Source: Gammaproteobacteria bacterium
Lineage (GTDB): Bacteria > Pseudomonadota > Gammaproteobacteria > Steroidobacterales > Steroidobacteraceae
Length of the DNA: 64,000 nt
Assembly: GCA_003164785.1 (NCBI GenBank)
Contig: PLUE01000053.1
Coordinates: 1-64,000, forward strand
Direction of reading: 5' to 3'
The notes below the pieces were generated by a model. The model searched no databases and had not been told where the DNA came from. It saw only the letters and a list, made by a program, of their open reading frames with translations. Shown here piece after piece: positions 45,694-55,005 of the stretch. Made by a program: the position numbers and the translations under genes. Position 1 is the first letter of the stretch. Each line of letters begins with the position of its first letter.

Positions 45694-47064
45694 TCACATC
45701 CGTCCGAGCTCCCGGAGGGTGGCTTTCGTGCAGTCTGCAAAACATTGCACGATGTCCTCAAGCTCGGTGCGAGTGGTAATGTAAGGAGGCGCAAGAATCA
45801 CGGCATTCCCGCCGATGCCGTCCACATTTCCTGAGACCGGGTAGCACAGCAGTCCGCGACCAACGGCTTGGTTGTTGAATCGAACATTGAATTGGTCGGC
45901 GACATCAAACGGTTTTTTCGACGTGTAATCAGCCACAAACTCGACTCCCACGAAGAATCCGCGCCCGCGAATATCCCCGACGGCCTCGATGCCGCCCAAG
46001 GCATGTTGCAGCATTCGTTTGAATTCCTCCCCCGCCTGCCTCACGTAGCTCACGAGATTGTCACGCTTCACTATTCGCTGGACCGCCGCGCCGGCCGCGC
46101 ACGCGGCGGTGTGGGCGGTGAACGTATGTCCCGTCAGCGGACCTCCATCGCGTGCGAGAACTTCCAACACCGACTGGTGATAGATGGTCGCGCCGAGCGG
46201 TAGATACCCACCACCCAGCCCCTTGGCCACCGCCATGATGTCGGGCACTACACCGTCATGTTCGAGCGCACGCCACGTGCCACAGCGCGCGGAGCCACAC
46301 ATGACCTCGTCCGCTATCATGAGTACGCCATGGCGCGTGCAAATTTCCCTGATCAGCCTGGCGTAGCCGGGCGGTGCCGGCACGACGCCTCCGGCCGCTC
46401 CGACCACCGGCTCGAAAATGAACGCGGCTATTCGATCTGCGCCGAGACGCGTAATCTCGTCCTCGAGTTCCGCCGCGCAAAAACGAGCGACGTCATCCGA
46501 CGCGACCCCCGCCGGAGGTCGATACGAGTTGACCGAGGAGAGAAACGAGGCCTCCATTAGCGCTCCTTCAAAGGGTTCACGCCGACTGATGAAATCGGAT
46601 ACCGACAATGCTCCCAGGGTATTACCATGCCACGAGCGTCGACGCGAGATGAACCGCCGTCGCGTTTTCTGGCCCGTCGCCGTATGATATTGGAGCGCGA
46701 TTTTCAACGCGGACTCGACAGCTTCGGATCCTCCAGACACATAGACGATCCCGGTCAGATCGTTGCCGCACGCCTCCTCGATCAAAGCGCTCAGTTCTTC
46801 CTGCGCGTCGCTGGTAAAACTATACCGATATCCGTGCGCGATTTGCCCAAGCTGACGGTGGATGGCTTCATTCACTTCTGGATTGTTGTGCCCCAGGCTG
46901 TAGACGGCGGGTCCCCCGGATGCATCCGTGTATCGTTTACCTCGAGAGTCATAAACGTAGATACCCTGTCCATATGCGACCCGGGGCAAGCCCTCGGGGT
47001 TCAAGACCGCGGAGGCCCAAGTGCTCTCTGATTTCTTCATACTGGACCCTATAATGACTGTCAT
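45694..47064 (-). CDS. class III PLP-dependent aminotransferase
   Basis: This enzyme of up to 456 residues (448 from MKKSESTWASAVL, 47040) belongs to the omega-aminotransferase group. It shows YTDASGGPAVYSLGHNNPEV, VYVSGGSEAVESALKIALQYH, RRRSWHGNTLGALSVSD, the PLP-ring Asp in MIADEVMCGSARCGTWRALE and the Schiff-base Lys in IMAVAKGLGGGYLPLGA, plus GHTFTAHTAACAAG near the cofactor phosphate. It would transfer an amino group between an amine or amino acid and a keto acid; substrate not deducible. It is divergent from the TonB-dependent receptor. Confidence 0.94.
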   Translation of the reverse strand: MTVIIGSSMKKSESTWASAVLNPEGLPRVAYGQGIYVYDSRGKRYTDASGGPAVYSLGHNNPEVNEAIHRQLGQIAHGYRYSFTSDAQEELSALIEEACGNDLTGIVYVSGGSEAVESALKIALQYHTATGQKTRRRFISRRRSWHGNTLGALSVSDFISRREPFEGALMEASFLSSVNSYRPPAGVASDDVARFCAAELEDEITRLGADRIAAFIFEPVVGAAGGVVPAPPGYARLIREICTRHGVLMIADEVMCGSARCGTWRALEHDGVVPDIMAVAKGLGGGYLPLGATIYHQSVLEVLARDGGPLTGHTFTAHTAACAAGAAVQRIVKRDNLVSYVRQAGEEFKRMLQHALGGIEAVGDIRGRGFFVGVEFVADYTSKKPFDVADQFNVRFNNQAVGRGLLCYPVSGNVDGIGGNAVILAPPYITTRTELEDIVQCFADCTKATLRELGRM

Positions 47065-47119
47065 GGCGAACGCATTTTCATCATATTAGCCGTGCGTCCG
47101 CGGAAAAAAAGGGGCGTAA

Positions 47120-49222
47120 TTGAATCTTAGCCTGCTCGCCGGCGGGATGTTGGCCTGTGCCGCGCTGCCGGCCGCCGCAGCCCCTGCGCCGTCTGGCGAG
47201 ACCGTGACGCCTGCGGCATCGCTGGCGCCAGCCGACGAACTGGCCGAGGTCACGGTCTACGCCGACCGTCTGCGGCTGATCGGCACCGCCACCACCGCAA
47301 GCGAGGGCGTGGTCGTCAACGACGAACTCGTTCTGTTGCCGGCTTTTCGGCCCGGCCAACTGCTCGAAACCGTTCCCGGTCTCGATGTGACATCGCACAG
47401 CGGCGAAGGCAAGGCAAATCAATACCTGATGCGCGGCTACAACTTGGATCATGGCACGGATTTGGCCATTTTCGTCGATGATATGCCGGTCAACGAACCC
47501 ACACACGCGCACGGTCAGGGCTATTCGGATGTGAACTTCCTGATTCCGGAACTAGCCACGAACATCAGTTACACCAAAGGGACCTATTACGCCGCCGAAG
47601 GCGATTTCGCCTCGGTCGGCTCCGTGCATATCCACTATCTCGACACGATTCCCGCGCAGGTGTCGGTGACCGAGGGGACCTTGGGGTTTCAGCGGCTGTT
47701 TACGGCCGACTCCCTGCGGCTCGGTGAAGGTAATCTCCTGGGTGCATTGGAATTGCAGCATTACGACGGTCCCTGGGTGCATGCGGACGATCAACGCAAG
47801 CTGAACACCTTGCTTCGTTACAGCGCGGGTGATGAGACCGACGGCTACTCGATCACGGGGTCGTATTATCATGGACTGTGGAATTCCTCGACGGATCAGC
47901 CGGAACGTGCCATCACGGAGGGACTGATCGGTCGTTTCGGTGAACTCGATCCATCGGACGGCGGCGTCGCGCAGCGCGCCAACCTGACCGGCCAGTACCA
48001 TGTGTCGGTGGGGCCGGGGCAGCTCCACGTCGACGCCTATGCGTTCAGCAACTACCTGATCCTATGGAACGATTTCACTCACTTTCTGGTCGATCCTGCG
48101 AACGGTGACCAGGAGGAGCAGCACGAGAATCGCAGCACCGCCGGTGGTTCGGTCAGCTATGCCTTCCCTGCCCGATGGTTCGGTGTCGACAATGATCTGC
48201 TCGTCGGCTCGCAGGAGCGCTACGATTATGTCATCGTCCAACGCATTCCCACCGAAGGTCGCGTAGCGATACCGCTCGCGGACGACCCGCAGGGCGCCAT
48301 GTCGAATGATCGAGTCCGATTGGCGAGCGACGCCGCGTACGTCCAGGCGACGACGCGTTGGAACCAGTGGTTCCGCACGGTGATCGGTTTGCGGGGGGAT
48401 TATCAGCGCGGGACCGATGAAGGCACCTTCGCCGGCACGGCGGGCAAAGCACTGTTCGAGCCCAAGGCAAGCCTGATCTTCAAGCCCGCGGCGACGACCG
48501 AATTCTACGTGAGCGGCGGGCGCGGCTTTCACAGCGATGATCTGCGCGGGGTGAACGAGGCAAAGATCACGAACACGCCGGGCGCGCCGCTGATGGCCGA
48601 GCAAACCGGCGAGGAAATCGGCCTGCGTCAGGAGTGGTTCGACCGTAAAGTCTCCGTGACGTTGGCGTTGTTCAACCTCGATGCGCAGTCGGAGACCACC
48701 TATGACCCCGATGTGGGTCAGGACGCGGCCGGACCCGGCAGTCGCCGGTACGGCTACGAAGTCAACATCACCTACCAGGCATTGCGATGGCTCGAGCTAT
48801 ACGGCAGCTTCTCGCAGGACCACGCGCGATATACCTCGGCCTATGACGACGGCACCGGTCATGTCGGCTACTACCTGCCCAACGCGCCGTTCGCCACCGG
48901 TTCGCTCACCGCCTACGTCAAAGGTGCAGGGCCTTGGAGCGGCAGTTTGGCGCTCCGGTATCTCGGCGCCTATCCTCTGTCGTCCGACGACGAGGTGCAG
49001 GGCCACGGCTATCATGAATGGAATGGGGATGTGCGATATGCCATCGGCGGCGGCTGGGGCGTCGCCCTCGGCGTTTACAACCTGCTGAATACCAAGGCCA
49101 ATGCCATGGAGTATTGGTATATCGACCGCCTGCCCGGTGAGCCGGCGGCCGGCGTCGCCGATGTGCACATCCACCCGCTGGAGCCGATTTCGGCCCGATT
49201 TACCGTGTCGAAGAAATTTTGA
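47120..49222 (+). CDS. TonB-dependent outer-membrane receptor (probable metal uptake)
   Basis: This 700-residue receptor has a signal-like N-terminus (LLAGGMLACAALPAAAA), a plug domain (AFRPGQLLETVPGLDVTSHS, QYLMRGYNLDHGTDLAIFVD, PVNEPTHAHGQGYSDVNFLI) and a 22-strand-type barrel ending in ARFTVSKKF with terminal Phe. The only usable start is TTG, which directly follows an in-frame TAA. An A7 tract lies just upstream, so the true 5' end might be lost by a frameshift. The convergent gene is nikR and a broken paralogue follows, so nickel or a related metal complex is the likely substrate by context. Confidence 0.92.
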   Translation: MNLSLLAGGMLACAALPAAAAPAPSGETVTPAASLAPADELAEVTVYADRLRLIGTATTASEGVVVNDELVLLPAFRPGQLLETVPGLDVTSHSGEGKANQYLMRGYNLDHGTDLAIFVDDMPVNEPTHAHGQGYSDVNFLIPELATNISYTKGTYYAAEGDFASVGSVHIHYLDTIPAQVSVTEGTLGFQRLFTADSLRLGEGNLLGALELQHYDGPWVHADDQRKLNTLLRYSAGDETDGYSITGSYYHGLWNSSTDQPERAITEGLIGRFGELDPSDGGVAQRANLTGQYHVSVGPGQLHVDAYAFSNYLILWNDFTHFLVDPANGDQEEQHENRSTAGGSVSYAFPARWFGVDNDLLVGSQERYDYVIVQRIPTEGRVAIPLADDPQGAMSNDRVRLASDAAYVQATTRWNQWFRTVIGLRGDYQRGTDEGTFAGTAGKALFEPKASLIFKPAATTEFYVSGGRGFHSDDLRGVNEAKITNTPGAPLMAEQTGEEIGLRQEWFDRKVSVTLALFNLDAQSETTYDPDVGQDAAGPGSRRYGYEVNITYQALRWLELYGSFSQDHARYTSAYDDGTGHVGYYLPNAPFATGSLTAYVKGAGPWSGSLALRYLGAYPLSSDDEVQGHGYHEWNGDVRYAIGGGWGVALGVYNLLNTKANAMEYWYIDRLPGEPAAGVADVHIHPLEPISARFTVSKKF

Positions 49223-49251
49223 GCGGCTGCCGGGGTGACTCCGGCCATCCA

Positions 49252-49716
49252 TCAATGGCGCGGGACAAAATGCCGGTGACGATGGGTCGTCCCGTCGTGA
49301 GTGTGCGGTGTGCCGAGCTGGACATTGATGAGATTCAACAAGCCGTGACGCACTCCGCGCTCCGCAATGATTTCCTCGGCGAATTCGCGCACCCGCTTGA
49401 CCGGACCCTTGAGCATGACCGTTTCGATGCATTGATCGTGATCGAGGTGGGCATGCATGGTCGACACCGTCAGGTCATGATGAGCATGTTGGATGCTCAT
49501 CAACCGTTCGGCCAGCTCCCGTTCGTGATGATTGTATACATAGGATAAATTGGCGACGCAGACGCCTTTCGCATCGCGCTTCTCGGTGCTCTGCTGCAGG
49601 TGGCTGCGCAGGATGTCGCGCACCGCTTCGCTGCGCGTCGCGTAGCGGCGTTCCTTGATGAGCGCGTCGAACGCGGTGGCCAAATTCTCATCGAGGGAGA
49701 TCGTAAAGCGTTCCAT
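49252..49716 (-). CDS. nikR: nickel-responsive transcriptional regulator NikR
   Basis: This 154-residue regulator has an N-terminal ribbon-helix-helix (MERFTISLDENLATAFDALI, RYATRSEAVRDILRSHL) and a C-terminal ACT-like nickel domain (LSYVYNHHERELAERL, QHAHHDLTVSTMHAHLDHDQC, IAERGVRHGLLNL). The E. coli nickel ligands His76, His87, His89 and Cys95 correspond to His77, His88, His90 and Cys96, all present. The C-terminal tail is His-rich (THDGTTHRHRHF), longer than in E. coli. It starts 4 bases after the stop of the broken receptor gene, so the two form an operon. Confidence 0.94.
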   Translation of the reverse strand: MERFTISLDENLATAFDALIKERRYATRSEAVRDILRSHLQQSTEKRDAKGVCVANLSYVYNHHERELAERLMSIQHAHHDLTVSTMHAHLDHDQCIETVMLKGPVKRVREFAEEIIAERGVRHGLLNLINVQLGTPHTHDGTTHRHRHFVPRH

Positions 49717-49719
49717 CGG

Positions 49720-51676
49720 CTAGCTCCTGAATTTCCGGGTCAATGTGAATCGCGCCATGATCGGCTCGAGGGGGTGTTCGTGAACGTCGGCCCGCCCGTC
49801 CGGATAGGCGCCCACCTCATTTTGCAAGCGATCAACGTACCAAAATTGTGCGGCCGCGGCATGGGTATTGAGGAGATTGTAGATGCCGAGAGAAGCGCTC
49901 CAACCGGCCGGCAAGGCGTAGTGTGCATCGAGATTCAATTCGCCGAAGCCTCGCCCGTTGACCTGGCCCGGCGCGGTGGGTGCGTTGGCGCACGACGTCG
50001 CCACGCCGGGGAAATCATGGCTCGCGGCGGAATCGACGCAGGGGCCGGAGGAGAGCGGATAGTTGCCGAGATAACGATAATCGAGACCTCCGCTCCATGG
50101 GCCTACGTTGGTCAGATAAAATGCCAGGGAGCCTGTCGCGACAGGCGCATCGGTGAGGTAGGTGCCCAGGTGTCCGGTGCCGTCGTCGAACGGATGCGTG
50201 AACCGGGTATGGTCGCCCGAATAGCTGCCGTAAAATTCCAGGTGGGGCGTGATCTGGCAGGTCACATTGATCTCATATCCGTAGCGGCGGCTGGGAGGGC
50301 CGGCGGAGTCCTGTCCAACATCGGGATCGATGATGGTTTCGGATTGCTGCCACAAGTTGAACACCGCGACGGTGAAGGTCAGGTCGCGACGCGGTGCCGC
50401 GCGTACGCCCACCTCCTGGCCCTCCTGTTTCGAGAGCAAATTGGTGTGCGGCACCCCCGGCAAATAAATACACTTCATCATTGTTCGAGAACGTCACTGG
50501 ACCATCCTCGATGGGCTGGTCCACCTGGTCGACACTGGGCGCGCGGCCGACACCCAATAGGTCGTAACGCGTGATGAGCCCCGCCGAGATTTCATTGGGA
50601 ATCGACCCCAGGGGCAGGGGCTGAGAATAGCTGGCCGATCCTCCGGTCACCCGGCGATTCTCGAACTGATCCTCCTGATCGCCTTGGATGGGATTGATGA
50701 GGTAGTGGGTGAAATCGTTATAGATGTGCAGCTGACTGTATTCGAAGAATCCGTTGGCCTTGAACTGCCCGTCACCCACGGTCGCACGATAGTCGAGCGA
50801 CAGGCTCGCACGCTGGGAATGGCCCCCGTCAGTGGGATCCAGCGTCCCGAAGCGATCCGGCACCAAGCCCTCCGCGATGGCGCGGACCGGAATGTCCGTG
50901 GTATTGGCCCAAATCTGGTGGTAGTACATGAGGGTGGCCGAATAGCCTTGCTGGTCGCCACCGTGGCTGTAGCGCAGGACAAAGTTCTCCCTGCGCGCAT
51001 CGTCCGGGTTGATGAAGGGACCGTCGTAATGCTGGAATTCGACGGCAGCTAGCAGGTTTCCATCGGCGACGGCGGTGGACCCCGCCGTGAAGAACCGTTG
51101 AAAATCCAGCGTTCCGACCGTCGCGGACACCTCATCCTCGATCGTGTCCCGATAACCGACGTGCACGGAACCCACGGCGCCGAAATCGCCGATGTTGGCG
51201 TAATAAGGGCCCTTGGTATAGGTGATCCCGTTTGCCAACTCCGGGATCATGAAATTAAGATCCGTGTAGCCCTGACCGTGCGCATGGGTTGGTTGGTTGA
51301 CCGGCATCTCGTCGACGCTGGTCGCCAGGTCGGTGCCATGGTCCAGGTTATAGCCGCGCAGCAGATACTGGTTCGCCTTACCTTCGCCGCTGTGCAAGGT
51401 CACGATCAACCCGGGCACGGTTTCCAGTAGTTGGCCGGGCCGGTAGGCGGGAGACAGCTGTATTTCCTGATCCGGGATGACGCCTTCGCTGGCGGTCGAA
51501 GCCGTGCCGATCAGCTCGATGCGCCGCGAAGTCACGGTGATTTCCTGAATTCCGGCCGCGCCGTCATCGCTCGTGGAGGCCGGCGCCGCCACATCCGGCG
51601 CCGCCCGCACGGTCGAGCAGGCAAAGCCCATCAACAAAGTACCGACGGCAGCATGGTGGGCCGCGGGTGTTTTCAC
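49720..51676 (-). pseudogene. TonB-dependent receptor with internal deletion and frameshift
   Basis: The GTG start has GAAGGA upstream. The N-terminal frame (51676 down to 50273) encodes signal, plug (LLETVPGLIVTLHSGEGKAN, QYLLRGYNLDHGTDLATSVD) and half the barrel, and loses its homology after TFSNNDEVY near 50480. A second frame resumes homology with LPGVPHTNLLSKQEGQEVGV and runs to the terminal ARFTLTRKFRS. Compared with the paralogue at 47120, about 85 residues between SNDRV and PGAP are missing. Deletion plus frameshift, rather than one base error, indicates real inactivation. It is paralogous to the intact receptor and shares an operon with nikR. Confidence 0.88.
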
Positions 51677-51780
51677 ATTCCTTCATCGGTTGCACGCGGC
51701 GGCGGTTGGTGATTGCCCATGATCTTTCCCTCGATTGTCGAGCCGCCAATGGCCGTGTTCCAGGCGTCGGCGCCCGTCGG

Positions 51781-51843
51781 TAAGAGGATTTATTAAATTC
51801 TTATTACCATATCTCAATATCGAACCGGTAAGGGAATTACCGG
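51781..51843. promoter_or_regulatory. two GGTAA/TTACC inverted repeats upstream of the receptor-nikR operon
   Basis: CCGGTAA-N5-TTACCGG at 51825-51843 is a perfect 7-base inverted repeat. Just beside it, 51778-51808 contains GGTAAGAGGA and TCTTATTACC as inverted arms (8 of 10 matching) around an AT-rich centre. They lie 100-170 bases upstream of the GTG start. They differ from the E. coli NikR operator, so the binding protein is unknown; one could be a terminator stem. Confidence 0.4.
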
Positions 51844-52016
51844 AAACGTCCTAACGACAGGTATTCGGCGCGTCGGGAGTTTCGGATGCAGTCGATTTGA
51901 AGGGCCCGGCAACGCCCCACCTCGAGTTCCGGCCATTGGGGCATGCGCGTGTTCAAGATGTCGGAGGCGGACGGGGTGTTCAACAACGTGCCCGGGTGTT
52001 TTGCAAGTACCTGTCC

Positions 52017-52476
52017 GGCGGTCAGGAGAACGGCTATTTCTTCGGACGCGGCGCCGCGGACATGAAGGCGCTCGATGCCATCTGGATCGATATGATGAGC
52101 CGGTTCAAAGCGTCGAGCTATCGCCCGAAGCGGACGATCAAGCTGGCGCTGACTTGCGGCGAGGAAGGGGGGGCCGTTCAACGGGGCGCAGTGGCTTGCA
52201 AAGAATCGTCCGGATCTGATCGCCGCGGAGTTTGCCCTCAACGAGGGCGGCGGCGGGCGCACCGATGGTCATGGGAAATTGTTGACGGCCAGCATGCACG
52301 TCGGGGAGAAGTCGTCGCAGGATTACCGCATCGAGACCACCAATCCGGGCGGTCACAGTTCCGCACCGGTGCGCGACAACGCGATCTATGAGTTGGCCGA
52401 CGCACTCATCCAGGTGCGCACTCTCGAATTCCCGCTGCAGATGACCGACACGACGCGCGCGTACTTCGCCAAGTGA
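52017..52476 (+). pseudogene. remnant of an M20-family peptidase
   Basis: The first frame encodes GGQENGYFFGRGAADMKALD, AIWIDMMSRF and TIKLALTCGEEGG, the M20 metal-site region (GRGAADMK, Asp; TCGEE, catalytic Glu and metal Glu). At a G7 run (52167-52173) the frame shifts by one base and continues as FNGAQWLAKNRPDLIAAEFA, LNEGGGGRTDGHGKLLTASM and TTNPGGHSSAPVRDNAIYEL. The first part of the protein and everything after RAYFAK are missing, leaving about 150 of some 450-480 residues. Confidence 0.75.
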
Positions 52477-52491
52477 CGGCCGCCGGGGCCC

Positions 52492-52971
52492 CTACACCAG
52501 CAGCGCTTCCACATCGGCTGCCATGTTCTCCGGCTTGTCGGTCGGTGCGAAACGCTTGATCGGCAAGCCCTGGTTGTCCACGAGGAATTTGGTGAAGTTC
52601 CACTTGATCGCCTCGAGCCCCAGTATTCCCGGCCGCGCAGTTTTCAAATAGGAATAGAGTGGATGGGCACCCGCGCCGTTGACATGGATCTTGGCGAACA
52701 TCGGGAAAGTCACGTCATAGGTGAGAGAGCAGAATTTCTTGATCTCGGCTTCATCGCCCGGCTCCTGATGACCGAACTGATCGCACGGAAAGCCCAGCAC
52801 CTCCAAGCCGCGTTCATGATACCGCTGGAACAGGGCTTCCAATCCGGTGTACTGCGGAGTGAAGCCACACTTGCTGGCCACATTCACGATCAGCAACGGG
52901 TGTCCGCGGTAGTTCGATAATGGCACGTCGAGACCGTCGATGGTTCGCGCGGTGAAGTCGTAGGCGTTCAT
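52492..52971 (-). CDS. glutathione peroxidase family protein
   Basis: This 159-residue thiol peroxidase has the catalytic Cys35 in NVASKCGFTPQYTGLE, a second Cys in LGFPCDQFGHQEPG that may resolve it, and the Trp-Asn motif in IKWNFTKFLVD. It reduces hydroperoxides with glutathione or thioredoxin; the Cys-containing bacterial form (BtuE-like) often prefers thioredoxin. No signal peptide. Length normal. Confidence 0.95.
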   Translation of the reverse strand: MNAYDFTARTIDGLDVPLSNYRGHPLLIVNVASKCGFTPQYTGLEALFQRYHERGLEVLGFPCDQFGHQEPGDEAEIKKFCSLTYDVTFPMFAKIHVNGAGAHPLYSYLKTARPGILGLEAIKWNFTKFLVDNQGLPIKRFAPTDKPENMAADVEALLV

Positions 52972-53294
52972 GGTGGCTCCTGCCCGAGGCGGTTGAGATG
53001 GACAGCGATGTTACACGCCAGGGGAACCACCCTGCACAACCTTACCGGTTTTCCTGGATTTTGCGCGGCGCCCCAGCCGGGGTTTGCGGGTGACGTCGAG
53101 GCTCGGATTCTTCCACCGCGACGGTCGAATCGGTGAATAGCGGCGGGAGCATTGCCGCCGGGAGTGCCAGTGACACGGCAATGGATGGTCAACGGTTGGG
53201 CTCGCGCGCTGGCGCGATGGGTTGCGTCGCAGAGGGATTCTGGAGCAGGATTCCTTCGCTGGCTTTCCGTCCAAGAACAACATCCAGGAACACC
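52972..53294. other. divergent intergenic region
   Basis: About 320 bases between the peroxidase and esterase genes. The esterase frame is open from 53133 but lacks coding character before MNPDPLDIRFAKG. Nothing else recognised. Confidence 0.4.
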
Positions 53295-54959
53295 ATGAAC
53301 CCCGATCCCCTCGACATTCGATTCGCCAAGGGTGGCGTGCACACCCGCACGACGTTTTTACTCGCCGCCTGTCTGTTGGCACCTGCATGCGCTTTCGCGC
53401 AGAGCGCCTGCCAGTCCCTGGAGGGTAGAAAGATCCCGGCCAGCGTCATCGGTCTACCGACGAGCGGTGCCGTCGTGCAATCGTCACGGGTGGTCGCCGC
53501 GGATTCTCCTGACAACGCCAACGGCGAATATTGCCTGGTGAGGGGCATCATCATGCCGGTCACGGCGGCCCCGACCATCCAGTTCGAGGTCAACCTCCCG
53601 GTCAATTGGAATGACAAGATCGTGCAAATGGGGGGTGGTGGCTTCGATGGTTCCGTGGTGACCGGACTGAAGGGCGAGGGTTTGCAACCGGCCACGGATG
53701 CGACGCCCCTCAAACGGGGCTATGTGACCGCAGGCAGCGACGGCGGCCACGAAGGCGGACCGGGTTTCGATGGCGCATTCGGTCTCAATGACGAGGCGCT
53801 GTTGAACTACGGGCAGCAGTCCGTCAAAAAGGTTCACGATGCGGTGGCGGACATCGTCCACGCGCATTACGGGCGTTTTCCACGGCGCTTCTATTTCATC
53901 GGCAATTCCCAGGGTGGTCATGAGGCGCTGGATGCTGCTGCCCGCTATCCGACAGACTATGACGGCGTCGTGGCCAACTATCCTGCCTACAACGTCACCA
54001 TGCTGCATCTCGCGTCGTTGAATGTCGCCAAGGCGCTGTACGCGAACGGCGGCGCGGGCTGGCTGAGCGCCGCCAAGACCAAGCGGCTGACCGATGCGGT
54101 GCGCGCCGCCTGCGATCCATTGGATGGCGCCACCGACGGGATCATCAGCAATGTCGAGGCGTGTCACGCGGCTTTTACCATCGACACCGTGCGGTCCATC
54201 CTGCGCTGCGCCGGCGGCGGGGATACCGGGGATGATTGTCTGTCCGACGCGCAAATCGATGCGGTCGACAAGATCTCATCCCCCTACCGCCCTGGATTCG
54301 TGATCGCCGACGCCGACGTCTTTCCCCGATGGGCCTTGTTGGAGGGTTCCCGTTTCGAGGTCTCCAATTTCGGAAGTCGCCGCGTGCCCGGCAATCCTCC
54401 GACTTCCGCCGATGCGCTGCTCTACAACGCCGGCGCCGCGACGAGCAAGTACATCATTACGCGCAACCCGATGCTCGATGCCCTCGAGTTCGAGCCGGGG
54501 GCATGGAAGGCGCGCGTTCAGGCGGTCGGTAAAATCATGGATGTCACGGACATCGACCTCACGCCGTTTCGCAAGCGGGGTGGCAAGCTCATCCTGACCC
54601 ATGGAACGGAGGATGACTTCATCTCGCCCCACAACAGCGAAGCCTATTACCAACGCCACCTGGCGCTGCAGGGCCGCAAAGCCATGGACAGCTTCGTGCG
54701 TTTTTACGAAATTCCGGGCTTCTCCCATGGATTCGGCACCTTCAATGCCAGATACGATGGTTTGGGGGTCCTCGACGCGTGGGTCGACAAGGACCATGCA
54801 CCGGGAGCGTTGATCGCGATCGACGAGAATCCGAGCGCGGCAAAGCGCACCCGCCCCCTGTGTTCGTTCCCCTCGTGGCCCCAGTACACCGCAGCCGCCG
54901 CGGGCCCGCAGAACGAGGCTGCAAGCTTTCGCTGCGTGAGCCCGATTAAGCCCCGGTGA
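53295..54959 (+). CDS. tannase/feruloyl esterase family protein
   Basis: This 554-residue exported esterase has a signal peptide (TFLLAACLLAPACAFAQ, about residues 20-36). The nucleophile elbow is YFIGNSQGGHEALDAAARYP (Ser in GNSQG), and the acid and base lie in LILTHGTEDDFISPHNS (Asp) and EIPGFSHGFG (His). A Cys-rich insert (AACDPLDGATDGIISNVEAC, LRCAGGGDTGDDCLS) is the family's calcium-binding lid region. It hydrolyses esters of phenolic acids such as gallate or ferulate, so it may release plant phenolics in the periplasm. Confidence 0.93.
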   Translation: MNPDPLDIRFAKGGVHTRTTFLLAACLLAPACAFAQSACQSLEGRKIPASVIGLPTSGAVVQSSRVVAADSPDNANGEYCLVRGIIMPVTAAPTIQFEVNLPVNWNDKIVQMGGGGFDGSVVTGLKGEGLQPATDATPLKRGYVTAGSDGGHEGGPGFDGAFGLNDEALLNYGQQSVKKVHDAVADIVHAHYGRFPRRFYFIGNSQGGHEALDAAARYPTDYDGVVANYPAYNVTMLHLASLNVAKALYANGGAGWLSAAKTKRLTDAVRAACDPLDGATDGIISNVEACHAAFTIDTVRSILRCAGGGDTGDDCLSDAQIDAVDKISSPYRPGFVIADADVFPRWALLEGSRFEVSNFGSRRVPGNPPTSADALLYNAGAATSKYIITRNPMLDALEFEPGAWKARVQAVGKIMDVTDIDLTPFRKRGGKLILTHGTEDDFISPHNSEAYYQRHLALQGRKAMDSFVRFYEIPGFSHGFGTFNARYDGLGVLDAWVDKDHAPGALIAIDENPSAAKRTRPLCSFPSWPQYTAAAAGPQNEAASFRCVSPIKPR

Positions 54960-55005
54960 TCCGCTGCCCGGCACGCGCGCGGGTGCGGTGCATCACGGCG
55001 TTCCG

